DNA from: Flavisphingomonas formosensis
GTDB taxonomy: Bacteria; Pseudomonadota; Alphaproteobacteria; Sphingomonadales; Sphingomonadaceae
Direction of reading: 5' to 3'
Length of the DNA stretch: 64,000 bases
Assembly: GCF_009755815.1 (NCBI RefSeq)
Contig: NZ_WRPK01000002.1
Coordinates: 62,001-126,000, forward strand
How positions within the stretch are numbered: position 1 is the first letter of the stretch; each line of letters opens with the position of its first letter. The notes under the pieces are model-generated. The model saw only the letters and a program-made list of their open reading frames with translations, was not told where the DNA came from and searched no databases. A program made the position numbers and the translations under genes. This document shows, piece by piece, positions 51,368 to 60,910 of this stretch.

Positions 51368-52773
51368 GCCGGCTTATCGTCATATCCAACCGCGTTCAGG
51401 CTCCGACCGGATCGCATAGCGGCGCGCAGGGCGGCCTCGCCGTCGCGCTGGCCGCGGCCCTGCGCGAATATCGCGGCATCTGGTTCGGCTGGTCGGGAGA
51501 ACAGACCGACGAATTCACCGGACAGATCAGCCTGCAGCGCAATGATGGCGTCACCACCGCTACCGTCGACCTCGAGGAACAGGATATCGAGGAATATTAC
51601 AACGGCTACGCGAACCGCACCCTTTGGCCGCTCTTCCATTATCGGATCGATCTTGCCGAATATGAACGCGGCTTCGCGGGCGGCTATCAGCGGGTAAACG
51701 AACGCTTCGCGGAGACGGTGCTGCCGCTGATCGAACCCGACGACGTGGTGTGGATCCAGGATTATCACATGATTCCGCTTGCGGCCGAACTGCGCAAGCG
51801 CGACTGTCGCAATCGGATCGGCTTCTTCCTCCACATCCCCTGGCCGCCGCGACGCCTGCTTTCCACCCTGCCCGAGGCCGAGGAACTGGTCCGCACCCTC
51901 TTCGCCTACGACCTCATCGGCTTTCATACCGAGGAATGGCTGCAATCCTTCACCGACTATGCGACCCAGGAACTGGGCGCGACCCTGGACGAGGCGGGAA
52001 GGCTCCTTCGGCTGGGCGACCGCGAAGTGCAGATCATGGCCTGTCCGATCGGCATCGACGCGGACGAGTTCATCCAGGCCGCACGCAGCCCCACCGCACG
52101 CCTTACCTTCCGCCAGATGCGCGACAGCGCCGTTGGCCGGGCAATGATCGTCGGTGTCGACCGACTGGATTATTCGAAAGGGCTGGAGGAGCGCTTCCTC
52201 GGCTATGAACGCTTCCTGCTGGAGCACCCCGAGGAGCGCAAGGAGGTATTCCTGCTCCAGATCGCGCCCCCTTCCCGCGGCACGGTGGAGAGCTACCAGA
52301 AGATCCGTGCAGATCTCGAAGGCCTCGCGGGCCGGATCAACGGCGCCTATGCGGATCTCGACTGGGTTCCGATCCGCTACGTCAACCAAGGTTATGCCCG
52401 CGACGTGCTGGCGGGGGTATACCGCGCCGCCAAAATCGGGCTGGTCACGCCGCTCCGCGACGGTATGAACCTCGTCGCCAAGGAATATGTGGCGGCGCAG
52501 GATCCGGAAGATCCCGGCGTGCTGATCCTCTCCCGCTTTGCCGGCGCCGCCGCGCAGATGCCGTCCGCGCTGCTCGTCAATCCCTACAGCGCCGAGGACA
52601 TGTCCGACGCGATCATGCAGGCATTGCGCATGAGACGCGAAGAACGCATCGCCCGTTGGCGGCCGATGATGGACATGATCGAGCGCGAAGACGTGCTCTG
52701 GTGGCGACAGCAGTTCACTCACGCGCTGCTCGGCGACAGAGCCGTCGAGTTGCTGCAGGATTCGGACCAGTAG
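51364..52773 (+). CDS. otsA: Trehalose-6-phosphate synthase
   Basis: OtsA joins UDP-glucose and glucose-6-phosphate to trehalose-6-phosphate. The 469-residue GT20 enzyme begins with the GTG at 51364, read as MSRLIVISNRVQAP, the standard OtsA start. WIQDYHMIPLAAELR, FFLHIPWPPRR, DLIGFHTEEW, GVDRLDYSKGLEERF (donor Arg and Lys) and PLRDGMNLVAKEYVAAQ follow in order. The start codon overlaps the GH15 stop (GTGA). The otsA gene is last in the operon, with no obvious ribosome site, so it relies on coupling. Confidence 0.95.
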   Translation: MSRLIVISNRVQAPTGSHSGAQGGLAVALAAALREYRGIWFGWSGEQTDEFTGQISLQRNDGVTTATVDLEEQDIEEYYNGYANRTLWPLFHYRIDLAEYERGFAGGYQRVNERFAETVLPLIEPDDVVWIQDYHMIPLAAELRKRDCRNRIGFFLHIPWPPRRLLSTLPEAEELVRTLFAYDLIGFHTEEWLQSFTDYATQELGATLDEAGRLLRLGDREVQIMACPIGIDADEFIQAARSPTARLTFRQMRDSAVGRAMIVGVDRLDYSKGLEERFLGYERFLLEHPEERKEVFLLQIAPPSRGTVESYQKIRADLEGLAGRINGAYADLDWVPIRYVNQGYARDVLAGVYRAAKIGLVTPLRDGMNLVAKEYVAAQDPEDPGVLILSRFAGAAAQMPSALLVNPYSAEDMSDAIMQALRMRREERIARWRPMMDMIEREDVLWWRQQFTHALLGDRAVELLQDSDQ

Positions 52774-52794
52774 CGCAGCTTTCCAGCAGAATTT

Positions 52795-53856
52795 TCAATC
52801 GCGCGCTTCCACGCCTTCGAGACGACGTCGCGGCAGCGCCTCGGGCATTTCCCGCGAGATATACGCCAGCAGCGCTTCGCGCACGTCGCAGCGCAGATCG
52901 AAGGCAGTGCTGGCATCGCTGGCAGTCATCAGCGCACGCACTTCGATCGCGTCCGGTTTCATATCCGTGACCTGCATATTGTAGAAGCGGCCGTCCCAGC
53001 GCGTGTTCGCCTTCACGATCTCCCCCAGCTTCTCGCGCAGCCGTGCGATGTCCGCGCGCGGATCGAGATACCAGAGCACCGTCCCGAGCAGCCGGGATGT
53101 CTCGCGCGTCCAATTCTGGAAGCTGTTTTCGAGGAATTTCGAGACCGGGACGACCAGGCGCCGCTCGTCCCACAGGTTGATCACCACATAGGTCAGGCGG
53201 ATTTCCTCGATCCTGCCCCATTCGCCATCCATGATCACCACGTCGTCCAGACGGATCGGCTCGGTGAACGCCATCTGGATGCCGGCGATAAGATTCTTGA
53301 GCGCGGGCTGCGCCGCGGCACCGACGGCCAGACCGGCGAGACCCGCCGACGCGATGAGCGTCACGCCGATGTTGCGCACGCTGGGGATGCTCATCAGCAT
53401 CATGCAGAAGGTGATCAGCAGCACGACGAACAGCGCCACCCGGTAGAGAATTCCTGCCCGCGTCCTGCGCCGACGCGCCCTTAGATTGTCCGCCACGCTG
53501 ATGTCTGCCCGATCTTGGACGACATCGTTGATCGCACCGAGCAGCGCCACCGCCAGCCAGCCGATCAACGCGGGAACGAGCAGGCCCGAGAGGCGCGACC
53601 AAGCGGTCTGTGCCAGCGCGGGCAGAGGCATGAGCGGCTGCACCACCGAAAGCGCGATGGCGACCAGCACCCAGCGCGCGGGGCCGATGAAACGCTTGAG
53701 CAGCAGATTGTCGGCATTGGTGGTCGTGCGTGCGACCATCCTCTGCAGGACGAAGACCACCGCCGCATGCACCGCCACGGCGATCGCGACGGCAAGGCCG
53801 ATCGTCAGAAGGATCTGAAGCCAGGCCGGCAGGCCCTCGATCCATTGGCGGTCCAT
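52795..53856 (-). CDS. MscS family mechanosensitive channel
   Basis: The 353-residue inner-membrane channel opens under membrane tension to release solutes on osmotic downshock. Four or more helices precede the pore-lining helix (GVTLIASAGLAGLAVGAAAQ then PALKNLIAG), which has the Gly/Ala packing of MscS TM3. The cytoplasmic MscS domain follows (IRLDDVVIMDGEWGRIEEI, VVPVSKFLENSFQNWTR). AAGGAGG precedes the ATG. It faces the trehalose operon with 21 bases between stops, an apt pairing for osmotic adjustment. Confidence 0.92.
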   Translation of the reverse strand: MDRQWIEGLPAWLQILLTIGLAVAIAVAVHAAVVFVLQRMVARTTTNADNLLLKRFIGPARWVLVAIALSVVQPLMPLPALAQTAWSRLSGLLVPALIGWLAVALLGAINDVVQDRADISVADNLRARRRRTRAGILYRVALFVVLLITFCMMLMSIPSVRNIGVTLIASAGLAGLAVGAAAQPALKNLIAGIQMAFTEPIRLDDVVIMDGEWGRIEEIRLTYVVINLWDERRLVVPVSKFLENSFQNWTRETSRLLGTVLWYLDPRADIARLREKLGEIVKANTRWDGRFYNMQVTDMKPDAIEVRALMTASDASTAFDLRCDVREALLAYISREMPEALPRRRLEGVEARD

Positions 53857-53962
53857 CCGCGCCTCCTTGCATCATGCTCGATTGTGCAAGTGCGAACGGA
53901 AAAACGCACTGTCCGTTCCCGGCGCCGCGGCCGGGTTGAAACACCCCAACGATGAGTTGCGG

Positions 53963-56900
53963 TCAATAATCCTTGGAATAGCGAATGTTGACGCTGGATC
54001 CGCCGAACGATCCGGTTTGGCTCAGCACGCTCAGGGCCTTTGACAGCGATATTTCGAGCTGCGTCGCGGTAAAGCCGCGCGCGTCTGTGATCACCTCCAC
54101 ATAGACGTTCTTGGAGATATACTTGCCCGCAGCCAGCGAAGTGCCGCGGCCGGCATTCTTGTCCTCACCGAGCACGCGCAGCCGGTCGATACCGACGGCC
54201 GAGCGCAACTTGCCGAGCGGATTGAGCCCGCCGCCCGAGCCGCGCAACGAGTTGAGCGCCGCCGCCAGCTGGATCGCCTGGGTCGGCGACAGCGACGTCA
54301 CCGAGGATCCGAACAGCAGCCGCGAGAGGATCTCGTCCTGCGGCAGGCTGGGGGTGGAGGTGAAGCTGATCTGCGGATGCTGGGCATGGCCGCCGATATT
54401 GATCGTCGCCGATACGCCCTCCACCGTGGTCGACGCGGAGATATCGAGCTCGGGATCCAGCAGCGGACCATCGAACTGGATGTCGCCATTGTCGTCGAGG
54501 TCGAAACGGCGGCCGGCGAAGCTGTAGGTGCCGCGTACCACCGAAAGCTTGCCGACCACCACCGGCTTGGTCGCCGTGCCGGTGATGCGCATGTCGGTGG
54601 CGAACTCGGCCTCGAGACCCATGCCGCTCACGAAGATCTGATTGGCCGCGCGGATCCGGATGTCGAGCTGCCACCGGCTCGGAGGCGGTGTCGCCGCGGC
54701 CGCAGCCGCCACGCCCTGCTGCCCCTTGCGGCGCACGCCCTCCAACTCGGCCACTTCGGCCGCACCCTGACGCACGATCTGGTAGCGCGCGCTGGGAACG
54801 CGCAGGTCGCCCTTGATCAGCGCGCCGTCCGCCTTGCTGTTGGTGACGGACAATGTGCCGGACACGGTGGCCCCGAGCGCGTCGCTCTTGGCGAGCTGCG
54901 CCTTGTCCAGCGTCACGGCGAGGCTCAGCGGATAGCCTTGCGCCGCATCCAGGCTCACGGTGCCGCGGCCCGAGATGGTGCCGGTCCCGGCACGGCCGCT
55001 GAACGACGGGATTTCGAGGCGCGACTGGGTGAAGCGGCCCTCCAGCACGATGTTCGAGATCACCGTACCGTAAATCTCATTCTCGTAGCGCAGGCCGTTG
55101 GCGCGCATCACGCCGTTCAAGGTCGGCTCGCTCAGCGTGCCGCCGAAATCGGCGGCGACCGCGATCGGGCCGGTGACGTTTTGCCGGGCGATACCGGTGG
55201 CCGTCCACAGCACGTCGGCGGGGCCGTTATAACGGATCCCGCCCGAAAGCGGCGCGCCGAACAGACGCTGCGCCAGCCCCGCTCCCGAACCGAGCGGGGC
55301 GAGGCGAAGCTGCATCCGGCCCACCGTCGCGCCACCGCGGCGGATCAGCGCGCGAATGTCGCCGCCTGACCCGTCGAGCGTGCCGAGCATGGCGACGTCG
55401 ACCGGCTCGGAAACCACAAAGGACGAGGTGCGGGTCAGGTGTGCGATGTCGAGGCGCGCGCGCAAGGTCGGCACCTCCGCGCCCGGCTTGGTGCTGTAAT
55501 CGATCGTGCCGCTGGCGCGCCCGTCTATGCCGAGACCCGGCTTCACCATGGCGACCACGGCCATGCTCATATTGTCGAGCCGGGCGTGGATGTCTGTGGT
55601 GGCGCCGTAGCGGCCGCTGATCTGCATCCGGCCCTGGGGCACGACCAGCATCACCGGCTGCAGATTCCAGTCCTTCCCCGCCTTGGTCGCAACTGCCGGC
55701 TGGGCGAGGTGGAAGGCGATGCCATTCGCGTTGCCCTTCACATTGGCGACGATGCGATCGGGCGAAAGCGCCGCTTGCATCGCCACGTCGAACGGCACGC
55801 CACTCTCGCCCGCCGCGGTCATGGCCAGCGTGCCGCGGCCGCTGCGATAGTCGATCCGGCCCTGCGCGCGCCCGATGAGCGTGTCGCCTTGGCGAATGTC
55901 GGCGAAACGGAAGGCGCCCGTGACCGAGGGTGCGTTGGGATAGAGTATCGCGGTCGCCTGGATCACGCCGCTGCCGATGGTGATCGGCACCTCGCCGGGG
56001 ATCTTCGCCGCCTGCGCCTTGACGTCCACGTCAGCACGCTGGTTCGCGCCCGCTGCGGAGAGCTTCACAGCGCCGTTGAAACCCGATCCGGACAGGGTGA
56101 GTGTGCCGCCGAACGGGCCCGCCGCGGTCTGGACGAGCTTGCCCGCGAAATCGATGCCTGCGAACCGGGCGCTGGCGACGTCGATCGCGAGCGGCCCCTT
56201 GCCCGAATGGATCAGCACGTTGGCGGCGAACGGCCCATAGGGCGAGCCGCCCTTGGCCTTGACGCTGTACCCCTGCGGCACGCCGCGCAGCTCCGCCTCC
56301 ACACTGCTGAGCTGCACGCCGACATAGGGACGCGGCGCCTTGAGCAGCACCACCGGCTTTTCGAGTGTGCCCGACGCGGTGACCGCCAGCGGGCCATATT
56401 GGCGAGAGACCGCACTGGCGCGGAAGGCGATCTGTCCGGTCGCGGTGTTGAAGCTGCCGCCGCCATCGGTGACGCGGAAGGCGGGCGCCGTCATGCGCAA
56501 GCCCTGCAACGAGGCGATGCCATTCTCGTCGAAACCGAAGCGAGCGGTGGTGACGGCATTGCCGCCCAGCGTGTCGCGCACGGTGGCGTTGTCGAGCGAT
56601 CGGGTGGCGACCTTGAACGCGCCCTGGATACCGAAGCCGCCCTTCTTGCCGGGCACCAGCCTGGCATCGGTGGTCAACGCGATGCGGCCGAGCCCGTCGA
56701 CGTGATAATCGTTGATCCGGCCCTTGATCGCGCCGGTGTAGCGCCCGGTGTTCATGTCCGCGAGGATCAGCGCGGTCGCGTCGATCTGCGAGGACCGCAG
56801 ATGCAGATTGTCCGACATCAGCCGCCCGTCGGAATAAGCGAGATCGCCATTGACCGAGAGATTGGCGAGCAGGCCGCCGGCCGCGGCGTTGAGGCCCGTC

Positions 56901-58165
56901 ACCCGCTTCGCGGTGGCATTCACCGGGATCAGGATACGCTTGGCATCGATCGTCGCTCGGCCGGAGGCGGCCAGGCCCTCGATGCCGGTATTGCCGAAGC
57001 CGATCGCAGCGGCGGAGAGCTTATAGGCGATCGTCGGCGTCGCGAACGGCCCATCGAGCATGGCCGCGAAGCGCACGTCCTTGCCGCGGACATTCTCCGC
57101 GATCGCACCGGGCGTCAGCAGCTGCGCGTCGATGGCGAGATTGCCGAAGCGGTTTTCGCCGAGATCGACCAGACCGGCCGCGGTCATCGCCAGCGCGCTG
57201 CTGTGCGCCGCCAGCTTGAGGTCGGCCTTGCGCTTGCCCAGCGTCGCGTCGAGATCGATGGTGATCGCCGGTTCGGTCAGCCGCGCGCCCGGGCCGGTCA
57301 GCATCAGGCCGGGCACGACGTCGCCCTTGATCAGGAAACGCCCGTCCTTGCCGATCACGCTGAGATCGGCGAGCGAGGCGCCGCCGAGCCGGCCGGCAAG
57401 GCGGCCGTTCCAGTTCTTCCAGTCGCCATTGCCCTTGATCGTGAAGGCCAGCGGCTTGCCCAGCTTGGCGTAGCTGTCCACCACGCCGCCCACCGGTGCG
57501 TCGATCGTCGCATCGATCAGCAGCCGATTCTGGTCCGGCACCGCATCCAGCTTGACCACCACCGCGTCGCCGCCCGCAATGCCCGGCGCCGCGATGGCGT
57601 GCGCATCGGCATCGATACGCGCCCGACCGCCGGCGATGTCGGCGGATCCGGCCAGCGACAGGATATGGCGCTTGCCGGTGACCGGAGGCTCCATCACCAG
57701 CCGATCGACCTTGAGCCGGCCGATCGCGATATCGAGATCGGGCAGGATCGGCGCATTGGGCTCCGGCGGCACCGGTTTCAGCGCCGGATTGCGCAGCAGA
57801 CGCACCTCGGGCGAGAGCAGCGCGCGCACGTCCAGCTTCTTGCCGAGATAGGCGAAGGGCCGCCAGTCCAGCGTCACATGATCGGATGTCAGGAAGGCGC
57901 CCTTGGTGTCGTTCACCGAGAGGCCGATCAGTTCCATCCGGTCGTAGATCGATCCGTCGATCCGGCGGATGTGGACGGAGATGCCGCTCTGCGTTTCATA
58001 GGCGGCGATCTGGCGGGCGAGGAAGGCCCGGCCTGGCCCGGTGTTGAGAAACAGGACGAACAACAGGAGGAAGGCGAGCAGCGCGGCGACGACCAAGCCG
58101 GTCCATTTCGCGATGCGCCACCCCAGCGCGGGACGCTCGCGGACGATGGTCTCTTCCTCCGCCAT
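53963..58165 (-). CDS. tamB: TamB-like translocation and assembly module protein (DUF490)
   Basis: This is a 1400-residue inner-membrane-anchored, periplasm-spanning protein. It has one N-terminal helix (about residues 18-47, WTGLVVAALLAFLLLFVLFL) and then a long beta-helical AsmA/DUF490 body with repeated hydrophobic beta strands. The conserved C-terminal TamB domain contains SFAGRRFDLDDNGDIQFDGP and SFTSTPSLPQDEILSRLLFG, ending RGFTATQLEISLSKALSVLS. It lines a hydrophobic groove that moves lipids or helps TamA insert outer-membrane proteins. Its ATG shares one base with the tamA stop (TGATG). Confidence 0.95.
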   Translation of the reverse strand: MAEEETIVRERPALGWRIAKWTGLVVAALLAFLLLFVLFLNTGPGRAFLARQIAAYETQSGISVHIRRIDGSIYDRMELIGLSVNDTKGAFLTSDHVTLDWRPFAYLGKKLDVRALLSPEVRLLRNPALKPVPPEPNAPILPDLDIAIGRLKVDRLVMEPPVTGKRHILSLAGSADIAGGRARIDADAHAIAAPGIAGGDAVVVKLDAVPDQNRLLIDATIDAPVGGVVDSYAKLGKPLAFTIKGNGDWKNWNGRLAGRLGGASLADLSVIGKDGRFLIKGDVVPGLMLTGPGARLTEPAITIDLDATLGKRKADLKLAAHSSALAMTAAGLVDLGENRFGNLAIDAQLLTPGAIAENVRGKDVRFAAMLDGPFATPTIAYKLSAAAIGFGNTGIEGLAASGRATIDAKRILIPVNATAKRVTGLNAAAGGLLANLSVNGDLAYSDGRLMSDNLHLRSSQIDATALILADMNTGRYTGAIKGRINDYHVDGLGRIALTTDARLVPGKKGGFGIQGAFKVATRSLDNATVRDTLGGNAVTTARFGFDENGIASLQGLRMTAPAFRVTDGGGSFNTATGQIAFRASAVSRQYGPLAVTASGTLEKPVVLLKAPRPYVGVQLSSVEAELRGVPQGYSVKAKGGSPYGPFAANVLIHSGKGPLAIDVASARFAGIDFAGKLVQTAAGPFGGTLTLSGSGFNGAVKLSAAGANQRADVDVKAQAAKIPGEVPITIGSGVIQATAILYPNAPSVTGAFRFADIRQGDTLIGRAQGRIDYRSGRGTLAMTAAGESGVPFDVAMQAALSPDRIVANVKGNANGIAFHLAQPAVATKAGKDWNLQPVMLVVPQGRMQISGRYGATTDIHARLDNMSMAVVAMVKPGLGIDGRASGTIDYSTKPGAEVPTLRARLDIAHLTRTSSFVVSEPVDVAMLGTLDGSGGDIRALIRRGGATVGRMQLRLAPLGSGAGLAQRLFGAPLSGGIRYNGPADVLWTATGIARQNVTGPIAVAADFGGTLSEPTLNGVMRANGLRYENEIYGTVISNIVLEGRFTQSRLEIPSFSGRAGTGTISGRGTVSLDAAQGYPLSLAVTLDKAQLAKSDALGATVSGTLSVTNSKADGALIKGDLRVPSARYQIVRQGAAEVAELEGVRRKGQQGVAAAAAATPPPSRWQLDIRIRAANQIFVSGMGLEAEFATDMRITGTATKPVVVGKLSVVRGTYSFAGRRFDLDDNGDIQFDGPLLDPELDISASTTVEGVSATINIGGHAQHPQISFTSTPSLPQDEILSRLLFGSSVTSLSPTQAIQLAAALNSLRGSGGGLNPLGKLRSAVGIDRLRVLGEDKNAGRGTSLAAGKYISKNVYVEVITDARGFTATQLEISLSKALSVLSQTGSFGGSSVNIRYSKDY

Positions 58166-60177
58166 CAGAAGGCCTGCCCGATCGAGATATAGAGCGCGAC
58201 CTTGGATTCACCCTTCCTCCGCCCGATCGGCGTGGCGACATCGACGCGCATGGGGCCGAAATTTGTATAATAGCGTCCGCCTATGCCGGCGCCGTAGCGC
58301 ATGCCCGACAGTGACGGCACCGAGGATTCGCCGACGCGGCCGGCGTCCACGAACGGCACGATGCCGAAATTGCCGAAGCGATAGCGTGCCTCGAACGCGA
58401 ATTCCGTCACGGAGCGGCCGCCGATCGGATTATTGTCGATGTCCTTGGGTCCGAGCTGCTGGTAGCCGAAGCCGCGCACCGAGCCGCCGCCGCCCGAATA
58501 ATAGCGCCGCGACGGCGCGATCGCATCGCGCGAGGCGCCGATGATCGATCCCACCCGCGCCCGGCCGGCGAGAACCAGCGAATCCATCGCCGGAAAGTAG
58601 ACGCTGCCTTCGAGCAACAGCCGCGCATAGCGATCGAAGCTGCCGCTGGTCCGCTTCTGCACCTCGGGGCTCACCCGCGCGGTGAGGCGATAGCCTTTGG
58701 TGGGATCGAGCAGGCTGTTCGACCGGTCATAGCCGACCTGCAGCGGCAGCGCTGCGATCAGATAAGTGTTCTTCGTGCGATCCTGCGTCGCCGTCTGGAA
58801 GCGGGTCTCCCGGCTGGCGAGCAATTCCGTGCCGACGCTCCAGGTCCAGCGCTTCTGCCAGATCGGCGTGCTGGCACGCGCCAGCGTGCCGGTCAGGCTC
58901 ACCGTCTCGGCATTATAGGCGTCGAAACGCTGCCGCGCGACGCCGGCGCTGACCGTCAACGTGCGATCGCGCTGGCCGGCATTGGATCGACGGAAGGTGG
59001 TGGTCAGGCTCTGCTGCTGCGTGCCGGCAACCGCCTCGACGATCAGCGCCCCTTCCAGCGGGAAGAGATTTCGGTGCGTCCAGCTGCCGGTGAGCTTGAT
59101 GCCCTCGCCCGTGGCATAGCCGGCATTGGCCGCCAGCGAACGCCAGGGCCCCTTGGCCTGGCTGACCATCAAATCCACCGTCTCGGTGCCGTCGGGCGCC
59201 AGCTGTCCGGTATGCACCGGCTCGACCGCGATGGTGGAGAACATGCTGGTTGCGATCAGCGCCTGGCGCAGATCGTCCACCTTGCGGCTGTCATAGAGCT
59301 CGCCGGGCTTGAAGCGCCGGAAGATTTCGAGATGGCTGATCGGGAAGACCGCATCGCCCTTGGTGCGCAGGCCGCCGAAAACCGACCGCGCGCCGGCATC
59401 CACGGGCAGCGTATAATCCCCGACATGGGTCTTGTCGTCGAGCAAGATGTCGCGTTGGCCGACCTGCACGAAGGGATAGCCATGTTCGGGCAGCCGCAGC
59501 GAGACCTCGGCCTCGGCATTCTCGATCGCCGCCGCGACGATCGGATCGCCGGTCTTGAGGTTCAGCGCCTTCAGCGCCAGCGCCTCCGGTTCAGGCGGCG
59601 CGCCCGTCACGACGATCTTGCCGAGCCCGTAGCGCGGCCCGGGCGTCGCCGTCAGCGTGACGGTCAGCCGGTTCTCCGCATTGGGCAGCGTGTTGACCGA
59701 CGCACTGGCGAGCCCGTCATAATAGCCCTCGGAGCGCAGCAGCCGCTCCATCAGCGCCACGTCTTCCGATGCACGCGCCGATACCTGTGCGGCCCCGGCT
59801 GCACGCTTCTTGCCCTGCAACAATGTCGACAGATCGCGGAAACGGCCTTCCAGTCCGATCTTGTCGAGCCCCTTCACCACCACCGCGTAGGGAATCTCCG
59901 GTACAGTGTCGTCCTTCACCGCCACGTTGGGCGGGGGCATGGTGTCGAAGCTGCCGAGCGGCGGCAGCGGTGTAGAGAGTTCGGGATCCGGCGCCGGTTC
60001 GGGCGCGGGCGGCGTGGCCTCGGCAGGCGGCGGCATGGTGGCTTCGAGTGGCGGGAGGCTGGCGTCGAAGGCCGGATCGGACAGCGCCGCGTCGTTTGGA
60101 TCGGGTTGGGCAACGGCAGGGGCTGCCGCGGCCAGCAGCAACGCACATCCGATCCGTGAAACCCTTTTCGACTGCAA
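58165..60177 (-). CDS. tamA: TamA-like outer-membrane assembly protein (BamA/Omp85 family)
   Basis: The protein has an N-terminal signal peptide (IGCALLLAAAAPAVAQ), a proline-rich linker (PPAEATPPAPEPAPDPE), about three POTRA domains (residues 90-330; RLTVTLTATPGPRYGLGKIV), and a C-terminal 16-strand barrel with YYSGGGGSVRGFGYQQLGP, a RGF motif of Omp85 proteins, and a terminal Phe. The preferred start is TTG at 60177 with AAGGGGG five bases upstream. A longer frame from 60303 lacks a ribosome site and would place 42 unlikely residues before the signal peptide. It is followed by tamB. Confidence 0.92.
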   Translation of the reverse strand: MQSKRVSRIGCALLLAAAAPAVAQPDPNDAALSDPAFDASLPPLEATMPPPAEATPPAPEPAPDPELSTPLPPLGSFDTMPPPNVAVKDDTVPEIPYAVVVKGLDKIGLEGRFRDLSTLLQGKKRAAGAAQVSARASEDVALMERLLRSEGYYDGLASASVNTLPNAENRLTVTLTATPGPRYGLGKIVVTGAPPEPEALALKALNLKTGDPIVAAAIENAEAEVSLRLPEHGYPFVQVGQRDILLDDKTHVGDYTLPVDAGARSVFGGLRTKGDAVFPISHLEIFRRFKPGELYDSRKVDDLRQALIATSMFSTIAVEPVHTGQLAPDGTETVDLMVSQAKGPWRSLAANAGYATGEGIKLTGSWTHRNLFPLEGALIVEAVAGTQQQSLTTTFRRSNAGQRDRTLTVSAGVARQRFDAYNAETVSLTGTLARASTPIWQKRWTWSVGTELLASRETRFQTATQDRTKNTYLIAALPLQVGYDRSNSLLDPTKGYRLTARVSPEVQKRTSGSFDRYARLLLEGSVYFPAMDSLVLAGRARVGSIIGASRDAIAPSRRYYSGGGGSVRGFGYQQLGPKDIDNNPIGGRSVTEFAFEARYRFGNFGIVPFVDAGRVGESSVPSLSGMRYGAGIGGRYYTNFGPMRVDVATPIGRRKGESKVALYISIGQAF

Positions 60178-60352
60178 GCCCGCCCCCTTCGTCCCTCGGA
60201 TATACCCGCGATACGACAAATTTGTTCCTTCGCACCTGCGCAATTCGTCGTCTCTTTGGACCGGCTTCCCCTTCTCACCAATTCGTGACCTTTGCCAAAC
60301 CATGCTTTAAGGGCAGCAGCAGAAACGAGAGAGATCCGCCGGCTGAGAGCGC

Positions 60353-60877
60353 ATGGAGCAACAGGACGCCAATGGGCTTGAAGCGGTATTCTTCGCCGAG
60401 CGCGCGCGATTGCTCGGCTTTTTGCGTGCGCACGGCGCCGGCGAGGCAGCCGAGGATCTGCTTCAGGATTTGTGGCTGAAGATTTCGTCGGCGCGCACCG
60501 GCCCGGTCGCCCAGCCGCTCTCCTATCTTTTCCGCGCTGCAAACAACCTGATGCTCGATCGCTACCGCTCGGTGCGCCAGGACGTTAAGCGAGAGCAGGA
60601 CTGGTCGGATGCAACCGGCGCGACCACGCCCGGCCGATCTGACGAGCCTTCGGGAGAGCGGGTGCTGATCGGGCGCGAATCGCTGCGCAAGGCCGAAGCG
60701 GCGCTGGCCGCGCTCGGCCCGCGGGTGGAGCGGATCTTCCGTCGTCACCGTCTCGATGGCATCGGCCAGCGGGAGATCGCGGCGGAAATGGGGATCAGTC
60801 TCAGCACGGTGGAGAGCGACCTGCGCAAGGCCTACAAGGCGATGATCGAGCTCAGGAGAACGCTCGATGAGGGTTGA
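60353..60877 (+). CDS. FecI-type ECF RNA polymerase sigma factor
   Basis: The 174-residue sigma factor has region 2 (AVFFAERARLLGFLRAHGAG then EAAEDLLQDLWLKI), and region 4 (GPRVERIFRRHRLDGIGQRE then IAAEMGISLSTVESDLRKAY). It lacks extra domains. A FecR-like gene and a TonB receptor with an STN domain follow on the same strand, the classic iron-starvation-type surface signalling triad. ATG 60353 has a weak GGCTGAGAG ribosome site. The tamA gene is divergent. Confidence 0.93.
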   Translation: MEQQDANGLEAVFFAERARLLGFLRAHGAGEAAEDLLQDLWLKISSARTGPVAQPLSYLFRAANNLMLDRYRSVRQDVKREQDWSDATGATTPGRSDEPSGERVLIGRESLRKAEAALAALGPRVERIFRRHRLDGIGQREIAAEMGISLSTVESDLRKAYKAMIELRRTLDEG

Positions 60878-60910
60878 AGCGATCGTCTCCGTCATTGCGG
60901 TGAGACGCAG

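Noticed and set aside
53957-53970. FNR-like TTGCGGTCAATAA near the tamB end
   Set aside because: It has only one half-site and lies at a gene end, so it is not a credible FNR box.
55439-58192. 917-residue plus-strand open frame
   Set aside because: It is a shadow of tamB with the same biased composition; no ribosome site or motif.
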